DNA from: an uncultured Bacilli bacterium
Lineage (GTDB): Bacteria > Bacillota_I > Bacilli_A > RF39 > UBA660
Direction: 5' to 3'
DNA length: 20,424 nucleotides
NCBI GenBank assembly: GCA_934155185.1
Contig: CAKPGT010000016.1
Coordinates: forward strand, 1-20,424
A model generated the notes under the pieces. It made no database searches, was not told where the DNA came from, and saw only the letters and a list, made by a program, of their open reading frames with translations. Position numbers and translations under genes: made by a program. Below are positions 5,107 to 11,691 of the stretch, one piece after another. Within the stretch, counting starts at the first letter, position 1. The number at the start of each line of letters is the position of its first letter.

Positions 5107-7090
5107 CTATTTCCTCCTTATTTTTAATTTTTACACCATTATTTTTAAATGAAATTATTTTATCAAATAATTGTGCGTTTCCTTTTCTATGACTTATCAA
5201 AATTACGGTTTTATCTTTATAGTATTTTTTTATAAACGTTAGTATTTTTCTTTCTTCAGCTTCATCAATTTGGTTCGTTGTTTCATCAAAAATAATTACA
5301 CTACCACTATTTAACAAAGTTTGTGCTATTATTACTTTTTCCATCTGACCACCAGATATATTTGAATTAGCATTATCAATTATAATATCCTTATTAAGAT
5401 TATTTATGGCTAAATATTTCTCTATTTTAGGATCAGGAGTTTTTCTATCAAAATAGATATTTTCTTTTATTGTCTTGTTAAATAGTTTGGCTTTTTGATC
5501 CACGTATGTTATACTTTGCCTTACTGTTTCATTAGAAAACTCACTTATTTTCTTACCATTTATATAAATCCCTTTTATATCACTATCTATTTGCCTTGTT
5601 AGAATCTTAAATAAAGTAGATTTTCCAGCTCCAGTTTTACCACAAACTAAAATCCAAGAACCTTTCTTTATGTTAAAATTAACATTTTTTAAAACATAAG
5701 TATTATCTATTAAATAACTAAAATTTCTAAATGATATATCTTTAATCTTAATATCAGAATGCAATGTAAGTTCTTCTTTGTTTTTCAAACTCTTTAGCCT
5801 AGTTACCGCACTCTTAAAATTAGCATAAAGCATCTGTGATTTACAAAGCTCTAGAGTGGACGATATTAACACATCATTAAGTGAGATTATGAATATAGAT
5901 TTATATATATTCGTTTTAGTTATTATTAAAATTACAAATACTAAAGCCTTAAATATAAGTGAAATAACATTGGAAATTATGGTTTTATTTTGATAAGCAA
6001 AGTTTAACTTACTATTTTTATCTATAAAATCTTTATAATGTGCTTCAAATCCATCTTTAAAGAATTTTTCTTTACTCAAGTTTTTTATTGTCATGATGCC
6101 ATTTATACAGTCGCCTATTTGGCCGTTTAAGTTCTCGTTTTTCATCTGAAGTTCATATATACTTGAAAAATGTTTCTTTAAAAATAACCTATCAATTATA
6201 AAAATTATGCCAATCATAGTAACACTTATTAAAAATAGAATTTTATTAGCAATAAATAACACAACTAATATACAAACTAAAAACATAATATTAATAGATA
6301 ATTCTTCAACTAAGGTATATATCATTTCTTTTATATATGATAAATCATTAACCTTAGCTATTAATTCACCAGAACCATTTTGATTATAAAAATTATGTGG
6401 GAGACTAATCAAACTTCTAAGTGTATTAATCGTTATTCTCTTATCAATACTAATTTCAAATTTTAAAGCTACTTTTTGCCTAATAAACATTATTATTTCT
6501 TTAAGAAAGGATGTTGCAAAAAACAATACCATCATGTAGTAAATATATTTAGTATTACTATAATTATTAAAACTCTTTAAAACTTTAGAAAAAAGAAAAG
6601 AACATATAATGCTTGTAAATGAAAGAAAAAGTGTCAAAATAATTGTCTTTATAGCAAAAGCTTTCTCTTTTTTTAACTCTTTTGTAGCTTTTTTATTTTT
6701 AAACATAATAACAATACCAGTATAGATATTATTAAAGTCATTTTTATTAATATATCTAATTTGTGATGCTGGATCTGCAACAAGTACCTTATCATTTAAA
6801 ACTTTAAGAAGCACCATAAAGTGCTGAAGTTTATTTTCGTTTATAACATGTACTATTGCTGGAAGTGCTATGTCATCTATAACACAATTTTTATATCCAG
6901 TAGCAACAATACCATACTTGTTTGATAATTTAACAATATCAAAAGCGCTTACCCCCTCCTTGTCTATTTTGAGTTCTTCTTTAATATCATTTAAAGAAGC
7001 ATTCTTTCCAAACAAGTTTAATATCATTGCTAAGGATGCGGCTCCACAATCATTAATGTTTTCTTGATTCACGAAAAATTTTTTATTCAT
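5078..7090 (-). CDS. Peptidase-containing ABC transporter (C39 bacteriocin exporter)
   Basis: A 670-aa bifunctional exporter that cleaves double-glycine leaders and secretes the mature peptide. The N-terminal C39 domain has the oxyanion Gln9, catalytic Cys15 in NDCGAAS, His90 in QHFMV and Asp106 in ADPA, all present. A six-helix membrane domain follows (about 145-420). The C-terminal ATPase has Walker A GKTGAGKST, the Q-loop YVDQ, the signature ISGGQ, Walker B VIIFDE and the H-loop ISHR. The ATG has GGGAGG eight bases upstream. The last 29 bases overlap the first precursor gene, so the operon order is exporter, peptide A, peptide B. No HlyD-type accessory protein and no immunity gene is seen beside it. 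The substrate is inferred from this context. Confidence 0.94.
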   Translation of the reverse strand: MNKKFFVNQENINDCGAASLAMILNLFGKNASLNDIKEELKIDKEGVSAFDIVKLSNKYGIVATGYKNCVIDDIALPAIVHVINENKLQHFMVLLKVLNDKVLVADPASQIRYINKNDFNNIYTGIVIMFKNKKATKELKKEKAFAIKTIILTLFLSFTSIICSFLFSKVLKSFNNYSNTKYIYYMMVLFFATSFLKEIIMFIRQKVALKFEISIDKRITINTLRSLISLPHNFYNQNGSGELIAKVNDLSYIKEMIYTLVEELSINIMFLVCILVVLFIANKILFLISVTMIGIIFIIDRLFLKKHFSSIYELQMKNENLNGQIGDCINGIMTIKNLSKEKFFKDGFEAHYKDFIDKNSKLNFAYQNKTIISNVISLIFKALVFVILIITKTNIYKSIFIISLNDVLISSTLELCKSQMLYANFKSAVTRLKSLKNKEELTLHSDIKIKDISFRNFSYLIDNTYVLKNVNFNIKKGSWILVCGKTGAGKSTLFKILTRQIDSDIKGIYINGKKISEFSNETVRQSITYVDQKAKLFNKTIKENIYFDRKTPDPKIEKYLAINNLNKDIIIDNANSNISGGQMEKVIIAQTLLNSGSVIIFDETTNQIDEAEERKILTFIKKYYKDKTVILISHRKGNAQLFDKIISFKNNGVKIKNKEEIDDRINKQRA

Positions 7091-7174
7091 TTAATTACCC
7101 TCCCAATTATATTGTTAGATGTAATTTTTAAATTCCCGCGTTTTTTAAAAGAAAAAATAAAAAAATTTTTTCAA

Positions 7175-7202
7175 AGTATAACTATCTAAAATAAATACAC
7201 AA
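7175..7202 (-). promoter_or_regulatory. Candidate promoter of the bacteriocin operon
   Basis: TTGTGT (7197-7202), a 16-base spacer and TATACT (7175-7180). The -35 overlaps the T-run of the tRNA terminator. It implies a leader of about 80 bases, made largely of A/T runs followed by ACGCGGG. A second TATAAT lies at about 15 bases before the exporter ATG but has no -35 and would put the start inside the ribosome site. Confidence 0.4.
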
Positions 7203-7227
7203 AAAAAGCCTTACAAAATAAGGCTTT
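7200..7227 (-). terminator. Intrinsic terminator after tRNA-Arg
   Basis: A perfect 9-bp stem, AAAGCCTTA against TAAGGCTTT, has the loop TTTTG and continues into a T-run. It lies about 10 bases after the encoded CCA. Confidence 0.92.
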
Positions 7228-7236
7228 GATTTCTTA

Positions 7237-7313
<77 letters not shown>

Positions 7314-7321
7314 AAACTAAC

Positions 7322-7338
7322 TTGTTCAAAAGAACAAA
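7322..7338 (-). other. Small hairpin in the tRNA-Arg leader
   Basis: TTGTTC-TTTT-GAACAA (plus an outer G-T pair) forms a 6-7-bp hairpin between the promoter and the tRNA 5' end. It lacks a following T-run, so it does not look like a terminator. It may be a processing landmark or a weak end for gerM transcripts. Confidence 0.35.
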
Positions 7339-7341
7339 TTA

Positions 7342-7370
7342 ATTATAACTCAAAATAATAGATTATTCAA
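7342..7370 (-). promoter_or_regulatory. tRNA-Arg promoter
   Basis: TTGAAT (7365-7370), a 17-base spacer and TATAAT (7342-7347). The -35 overlaps the last codons and stop of gerM. Confidence 0.85.
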
Positions 7371-8319
7371 TATTTTTTAGCACACTTTTTGTAATTTCAT
7401 TGCCATTTACAGTAAATATTACCTCTTTTACACTATAATTATCTCTAACAGAGAGGCAAATCGAGTAAATTACCTCTTCTAAGATGCTTTTTTTGTCTGT
7501 GTCATCAAAAATAAAGTTATTAAAGTTTAGTGTAAGCACGTCATCTTTTAATTCATATCCTAAAAGTTTAGTATTATAGTTTAAAAAGCTCATTAAGTTA
7601 GTTTCATATATATGTGATGATGTTAATTCATCTATAATTATTTTTATTTTCTCCCTATCATCGTTACTAACTTTAGTTACAGGAACATAATAGTATCCAG
7701 TATTATTCTTATTAGTAAAATATATAGTTGTTTCCTTTACGTTTTTATAATTATTAACATCATATTTTTTATTTATACCATCTTCCCTAGTAAATGGCTG
7801 AGTTAAGTTTTTACGACTCTTTGGTAAATAAGTTAAAGGTTTACCATCTATATTTATATACACCTTTTTTATCTTATCAATAGTAGTTAAATTATAAGTT
7901 AGTATCTGAATTAGTTTTTCTTCATTATTAATAGAGACATCATAAAAATCGTTTGATAGATCAACATATACTGAATCGCCTTTTATTTTAACACTATTTA
8001 TTTTTGTATCACTAGGTAGTATTGCCTTAAATCCATTAGGTACCTTCTGCTCATATTTACCATTTATTATAAGCAGTTCTATAAGCATCTTAGCATATTC
8101 TTCATCTGAATTTGAAGATAAATCTATTGTGCATCTTGCTATATAATCATTTCTATCCATTAAAAATGCTTCCTTTTTCTTTACAAGCACAGCTGTTTTA
8201 ACAGATTTCTCATCTTCTAATGAATATTCTTTGCTTGTAGGAAATAATAATAGAAGCAAAAGTAGCAGTAGCATACCTGTTGTTCTAAAGATTTTATTAT
8301 AAGTAAATTTTCTTAGCAT
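7363..8319 (-). CDS. gerM: GerM-domain sporulation/germination protein
   Basis: A 318-aa protein anchored by one N-terminal hydrophobic helix, a run of nine Leu followed by FPT. Two GerM domains follow: about residues 70-170 (with VYVDLSNDFYD and VYINIDGKP) and about 200-310 (with LTLNFNNFIFD and VIFTVNGNEI). GerM in B. subtilis affects cortex and germination, and its domains are thought to bind peptidoglycan or peptide partners. B. subtilis GerM is a lipoprotein, but here no lipobox Cys is seen. The chosen ATG (8317-8319) has GGAGG five bases upstream; an in-frame TTG four codons earlier sits against that site and is rejected. It follows gerE behind a terminator that overlaps a good sigma-E promoter. 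Confidence 0.88.
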   Translation of the reverse strand: MLRKFTYNKIFRTTGMLLLLLLLLLFPTSKEYSLEDEKSVKTAVLVKKKEAFLMDRNDYIARCTIDLSSNSDEEYAKMLIELLIINGKYEQKVPNGFKAILPSDTKINSVKIKGDSVYVDLSNDFYDVSINNEEKLIQILTYNLTTIDKIKKVYINIDGKPLTYLPKSRKNLTQPFTREDGINKKYDVNNYKNVKETTIYFTNKNNTGYYYVPVTKVSNDDREKIKIIIDELTSSHIYETNLMSFLNYNTKLLGYELKDDVLTLNFNNFIFDDTDKKSILEEVIYSICLSVRDNYSVKEVIFTVNGNEITKSVLKNIE

Positions 8320-8334
8320 AATAACCTCCAATTA

Positions 8335-8363
8335 ATAGTATGAAAAAACCGCATTTAATATGC
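8335..8363 (-). promoter_or_regulatory. Sigma-E-like promoter before gerM
   Basis: GCATATT (8357-8363) fits the sigma-E -35 (KMATATT) exactly. After 14 bases, CATACTAT (8335-8342) matches CATACANT at 7 of 8 positions. The -35 lies within the gerE terminator hairpin, and transcription would begin just before the gerM ribosome site. The consensus is known from B. subtilis; its use here is inferred. Confidence 0.55.
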
Positions 8364-8366
8364 GAT
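8343..8366 (-). terminator. Intrinsic terminator after gerE
   Basis: ATCGCAT-ATTAA-ATGCGGT forms a 7-bp stem (one G-U pair) followed by TTTTTC. It begins 1-2 bases after the gerE stop. Confidence 0.8.
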
Positions 8367-8367
8367 T

Positions 8368-8574
8368 TTATAAAGTGATCTCTTTTAATTTTATAAGTTC
8401 AATTACCGCGCAAGCTCTGCCCTTAACCCCTAGTTTTTGCATAACATTAGATATATGATTTCTTACTGTTTTTTCACTTATACCAAGTTTATTTGCTATT
8501 TCTTTTGTTGTCTTATTAGTTATAAGGTAATCAAAAATTTCTTTTTCTCTTTTAGTTAGTATTGCCTTTCCCAT
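8368..8574 (-). CDS. gerE: GerE, late mother-cell transcription regulator
   Basis: A 68-aa protein that is only a LuxR/FixJ-type helix-turn-helix. LTKREKEIFDYLITNKTTKEIA is followed by ISEKTVRNHISNVMQKLGVKGRA, very close to B. subtilis GerE (74 aa). GerE acts late in sporulation on coat genes in the sigma-K regulon. The absence of a receiver domain and the high match separate it from response regulators. The ATG has GTGGGG a few bases upstream. It has its own sigma-K-like promoter and sits between spoIIIAH and gerM, forming a sporulation cluster with separately timed units. Confidence 0.95.
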   Translation of the reverse strand: MGKAILTKREKEIFDYLITNKTTKEIANKLGISEKTVRNHISNVMQKLGVKGRACAVIELIKLKEITL

Positions 8575-8621
8575 AATTTCCCCACTTTCTCATGATAAGA
8601 GGTTTTAATATTTTTCTATAT

Positions 8622-8649
8622 TATAGTATGACAAAATGGGAAAACTGGT
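8622..8649 (-). promoter_or_regulatory. Sigma-K-like promoter of gerE
   Basis: AC (8648-8649), 17 bases, then CATACTATA (8622-8630) matches the sigma-K consensus AC-17-CATANNNTA fully. B. subtilis gerE is transcribed by sigma-K, so gene and promoter agree. The leader would be about 40 bases. Confidence 0.7.
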
Positions 8650-8651
8650 AC

Positions 8652-9167
8652 TTATTTTTGAAATTTAACTGATATATATTTTTTATTTTCAAATTCTTTT
8701 TGTATTAGTCTCATTACATTATTTGCAAGAGAATAATCATGATCTTGTTTTTTTATAGTAACACTTATGTTATTACCATCTATTTTTACAAAAGATTTAA
8801 GTTTTAAATCACTTTTTATTTTTTTAACTAAGCTTTCTTCTTTGGCTTTCATGTCATTTATTTCTTTAAGTCCATCATATGCGTTATTCTTCTCTTCAAC
8901 AGTTGCATCCTTATTTGTTAGTATCTCATTATAGCTTGCTGCTAATGTTGCTCTTTCTTCATCCGCTTCAACTTGTAAGGCAGTAAGCGAATCTGACTCA
9001 GTAACATTAGTAGATACATCTTTATTTTTTTTAGTAGTATTTACCTTATTATCGTTCATTTTTCCTGCTTTCGTTAATAATTCACTCGGCATTGTAATAT
9101 AATAAACACTAAGTATTAAAATCAAGCTAAATAACGTTAAAAACCACATTTTTTGTTTATTAACCAT
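8652..9167 (-). CDS. spoIIIAH: SpoIIIAH-like stage III sporulation protein
   Basis: SpoIIIAH spans the outer forespore membrane from the mother cell and binds forespore SpoIIQ, forming the channel ('feeding tube') and holding the membranes together. The 171-aa protein has the family N-terminus (KQKMWFLTLFSLILILSVYYI, of which the first 20 residues are the diagnostic part), a short low-complexity linker and a C-terminal ring-building domain. Before that domain is EERATLAASYNEILTNKDAT, and it includes VKIDGNNISVTIKK. The ATG at 9165-9167 has GGAGG five bases upstream; the in-frame TTG at 9179 is rejected. Oddly, spoIIIAA-AG are not beside it: a terminator and two unknown coiled-coil genes lie upstream. 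Confidence 0.92.
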   Translation of the reverse strand: MVNKQKMWFLTLFSLILILSVYYITMPSELLTKAGKMNDNKVNTTKKNKDVSTNVTESDSLTALQVEADEERATLAASYNEILTNKDATVEEKNNAYDGLKEINDMKAKEESLVKKIKSDLKLKSFVKIDGNNISVTIKKQDHDYSLANNVMRLIQKEFENKKYISVKFQK

Positions 9168-9192
9168 ATTATCCTCCAAATCTTTCTAGTTA

Positions 9193-9222
9193 ACTATATG
9201 TTATATAGCTTAATTAAATTAC
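9193..9222 (-). promoter_or_regulatory. Possible sigma-E promoter and inverted repeat before spoIIIAH
   Basis: CATATAGT (9193-9200) matches the sigma-E -10 CATACANT at 7 of 8 positions and is well placed (ATG at 9167). The -35 candidate GTAATTT (9216-9222, spacing 15) is poor. The perfect inverted repeat CTATAT-AAC-ATATAG (9194-9208) covers the -10. Confidence 0.35.
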
Positions 9223-9248
9223 AAAAAAAGAATCTATTTATTAGATCC
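9222..9248 (-). terminator. Intrinsic terminator after the coiled-coil gene pair
   Basis: GGATCTA-ATAAA-TAGATTC (one G-U pair) is followed by seven T. The stem includes the stop codon of the upstream gene. It separates spoIIIAH from the pair. Confidence 0.8.
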
Positions 9249-10529
9249 CTCTTCTGTATTTAATACCGCATTGGCAAATGGCATTACATTCCTAATTTTT
9301 TCGTCTAGTTCTTTTTGTTTTTTGTCTAGTTCTTTTTCTTTTTCATCAAGGCTCTTTTCAAATTCATTTAATTCTTCATTCTTGGCTTCTGCATTCTTAA
9401 TTAATTCATTAACAAATTTCTCATCAGATTCATTCTTCACCTTAGCTTCATCTAAATTAGCTTGTCTATTATCAATATACTTTAATCTGTTTGATAATCT
9501 TCTAATCATTTCTTCTACAACTTCATGTTCGTTAAATTCAGTTTCTATACTAGATAGGCTACTTCTTTTATCCACAACATCTTCTTTTTTATCATTGTTA
9601 TCCTGATTTATACTAACAACTGGAGATTTAGCTATTTTAAGAATTTCTTCAACATCATAAGAATGTTTTGGTTTTTCGCTTACTAATGGTTTTTCCTCTT
9701 TAACCTCAATTGGTGCAATAGGCTCAATATCCATTGGATTTATATTAACACTATTTAATGTATTGGTCTCATTAACTAAAGGTACCTCTGGAATATCTTG
9801 AGCAAGTTGAATATTTGGAACCTCTGGTATTTCATTAAGTTCAGGTATTTCAAATGATGGGGTACTTTGAACGTTGGCACCTTCTTTATCTGAAGCATCA
9901 TCATAAAGATTTATTGAACTTAAAGCACTACCTACTTCACTAACAAAATTATTTAAGTACAGACTGCTCATTTTATCAATAGTAGTTTTAATCATGAAAT
10001 ATACATTATCTTTGAAAGTATTAAAGATGCTTAAAAGTCCATTTTCATCATATGTTCCCCTTGCTTTTAACTCATTTATGAAATCTTCAATTATTCTTTC
10101 TATTTCTGCATTTTTACCATTCTCATCTAGAAAATCAGTTCTTTTTATCTTAACTATTTGAAGGTATTTATCATTAAGTAGTCCGTCTAAATTTTCTATG
10201 AACCTAGTTTTTTCATCAAAAGAGTTAATAGGTGTCATCTCTATCTTGTCATTTATTTTCTCAATAAATTGTTCATTTACGGATTCAACATTTCTTAAAT
10301 CTTTTATCGCATAGTTTTCAATTTCTCTTGATATTGGTTCAACTAAGTTTTCCTTAACACTAGAAATTGCACTTGAAAAATCTAAAGTATAATTTGACAG
10401 TGTTACAACTTCTCCAATTATTGATGTAGCTTTTTCATCTATTTCGTTTTTTAAAGTTCTAAGTTCTATACGATATTCATTATTTCTTTCACTTACATGT
10501 TCTAATACATTATTTAACTTATTATTCAT
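9234..10529 (-). CDS. Unrecognised coiled-coil protein with acidic Pro-rich linker
   Basis: No family recognised. The 431-aa protein has no signal peptide or membrane helix. Residues about 1-215 look helical. Residues about 220-330 form an acidic, Pro-rich, probably disordered linker with recurring IPE/VP motifs (EIPELNEIPEVPNI). Residues about 335-415 are a heptad-like coiled coil (ELNEFEKSLDEKEKELDKKQ). The tail runs IRNVMPFANAV and ends EEGSNK. The last 100 residues share the layout of its upstream neighbour: short helix, coiled coil, M-x0-1-P-[LF], EEG. The ATG has GGAGG eight bases upstream and overlaps the neighbour's stop by 8 bases. A scaffold or filament role is a guess; co-expression with the neighbour is likely. 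Confidence 0.88.
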   Translation of the reverse strand: MNNKLNNVLEHVSERNNEYRIELRTLKNEIDEKATSIIGEVVTLSNYTLDFSSAISSVKENLVEPISREIENYAIKDLRNVESVNEQFIEKINDKIEMTPINSFDEKTRFIENLDGLLNDKYLQIVKIKRTDFLDENGKNAEIERIIEDFINELKARGTYDENGLLSIFNTFKDNVYFMIKTTIDKMSSLYLNNFVSEVGSALSSINLYDDASDKEGANVQSTPSFEIPELNEIPEVPNIQLAQDIPEVPLVNETNTLNSVNINPMDIEPIAPIEVKEEKPLVSEKPKHSYDVEEILKIAKSPVVSINQDNNDKKEDVVDKRSSLSSIETEFNEHEVVEEMIRRLSNRLKYIDNRQANLDEAKVKNESDEKFVNELIKNAEAKNEELNEFEKSLDEKEKELDKKQKELDEKIRNVMPFANAVLNTEEGSNK

Positions 10530-11565
10530 TGTAATTACCTCCTTCTTCTTCAGAAGAACTTATTTTGCTTAAACCCTTAATCAATGGCTTCATATTAAGG
10601 AATATAACCTCAGCTTCAGATAACCTTGAATTTAAATCAATTTCTCTAGCATTTAGATCTAACTTTCTGCGAGATAGTTTATTTTCTCTTTCAATATTTG
10701 CCTCTATATCTTTATTAGTTTTTGTTAGAAGCTCATCAATTTCGTTTTTCTTTTTCTCAGTTTTAGCTTCTTCTCTAGAAAGCTTTTCTTCTCTTGTATT
10801 AAGACTTAATATAACCTTGTTAAATAATGTCATATCATCATATTTTTCAAATTTATTATTTACTTTTTCTTGTACTTCAACATTAGTTTCTTCTTCTAAA
10901 ACGTTTTGTTCTTCAATATTTTTCATTTCTACATCTTCCCCTTTTTCTTCAGACTGTTTTTCTATTCCTAATTCATGTTCTAGTTCATCAATTAATATCT
11001 TCTTATATTTTAAGTCAGCATCATCGATTAGCGCCTTTAGTCTTTCTTCAAATTCTTCCTTTGTTTTCTTAACTAAATCATTTGCGGCAGAAACCAAAAA
11101 CTCATTTTCTTTAATTAGCGAAATAATATTTTTACCAACATAGATTCTAACATTTTCCATAATTGGTTGCATATTTAAGTCCTCGGTCATATTAAGCTGA
11201 TTAGAACTCTTATTTTTATTTAGTTCTTTTAAATACATTTTAGATAACCTATCTAAGCTTATTTCATTTTTTACGTAACTTTCAATAAAATAATCATTTG
11301 TAATTTGAAGTGCTAACGAATCAATAAATAACTTCCTTTTTATTTTTTTTACTATTTGCCTTGATATTAATTCTTCAACATCACTTCTAATTTTCTTTTC
11401 TCCAATATCTAAATTCAAATCGCTTATTATGGATTCCATCTCTTCTGCAAAATGATATATTCCAGAATCAATTAAATTAATTAAATCTTGTGCAATTATC
11501 TTGTCATTTAAAGTATTGCACTTTAATAAAACACTATTTTTAATTCTTTCTATTACACCTAGCAT
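10522..11565 (-). CDS. Unrecognised coiled-coil protein, partner of the next gene
   Basis: No family recognised. The 347-aa protein is soluble and highly charged. Residues about 1-190 form a helical region, 195-235 an acidic linker (SEEKGEDVEMKNIEEQNVLE), and 240-325 a long coiled coil (LSRRKLDLNAREIDLNSRLS) with repeated R-E-x-x-L spacing. The end has NMKPLIKGLSKI and then SSSEEEGGNYNE. This closing pattern resembles that of the 431-aa downstream protein, suggesting a common ancestor or shared binding site. The ATG (11563-11565) has AAGGAGG six bases upstream; a GTG just before it is too close. Its promoter and an 11-base inverted repeat lie upstream. Confidence 0.88.
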   Translation of the reverse strand: MLGVIERIKNSVLLKCNTLNDKIIAQDLINLIDSGIYHFAEEMESIISDLNLDIGEKKIRSDVEELISRQIVKKIKRKLFIDSLALQITNDYFIESYVKNEISLDRLSKMYLKELNKNKSSNQLNMTEDLNMQPIMENVRIYVGKNIISLIKENEFLVSAANDLVKKTKEEFEERLKALIDDADLKYKKILIDELEHELGIEKQSEEKGEDVEMKNIEEQNVLEEETNVEVQEKVNNKFEKYDDMTLFNKVILSLNTREEKLSREEAKTEKKKNEIDELLTKTNKDIEANIERENKLSRRKLDLNAREIDLNSRLSEAEVIFLNMKPLIKGLSKISSSEEEGGNYNE

Positions 11566-11600
11566 CACTAGCCTCCTTAAAACAAACCAATCCCCTTAAC

Positions 11601-11627
11601 TGATATATAGCATGCAGCTATCTATCA
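11601..11627. repeat. Imperfect 11-base inverted repeat in the leader of the coiled-coil operon
   Basis: TGATATATAGC-ATGCA-GCTATCTATCA: the arms match at 10 of 11 positions around a 5-base spacer. It lies between the -10 (11639-11644) and the ribosome site, so it could be an operator or an mRNA hairpin. No T-run follows it. Confidence 0.6.
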
Positions 11628-11638
11628 TAACTAATAGT

Positions 11639-11667
11639 ATTTTACCACATAAAAAAGCAAATTTAAA
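11639..11667 (-). promoter_or_regulatory. Candidate promoter of the coiled-coil operon
   Basis: TTTAAA (11662-11667), a 17-base spacer and TAAAAT (11639-11644) with an extended TGG before it. The -35 lies inside the yfhO terminator hairpin. Confidence 0.5.
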
Positions 11668-11686
11668 CACTAAATTCACTTTTTTT
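11651..11686. terminator. Terminator after yfhO, symmetric
   Basis: A stem of about 15 bp is formed by AAAAAAG, UG/UG wobbles and AAUUUA/UAAAUU around the loop GUGUU. A T-run on each side means it could stop transcription in either direction. Confidence 0.7.
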
Positions 11687-11691
11687 AGCAC

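Noticed and set aside
10565..11143. 192-residue plus-strand frame rich in Ser/Phe/Leu
   Set aside because: It is the antisense image of Glu/Lys-rich coiled-coil coding sequence, which commonly leaves long Ser/Phe/Leu frames. No ribosome site and no recognisable fold.
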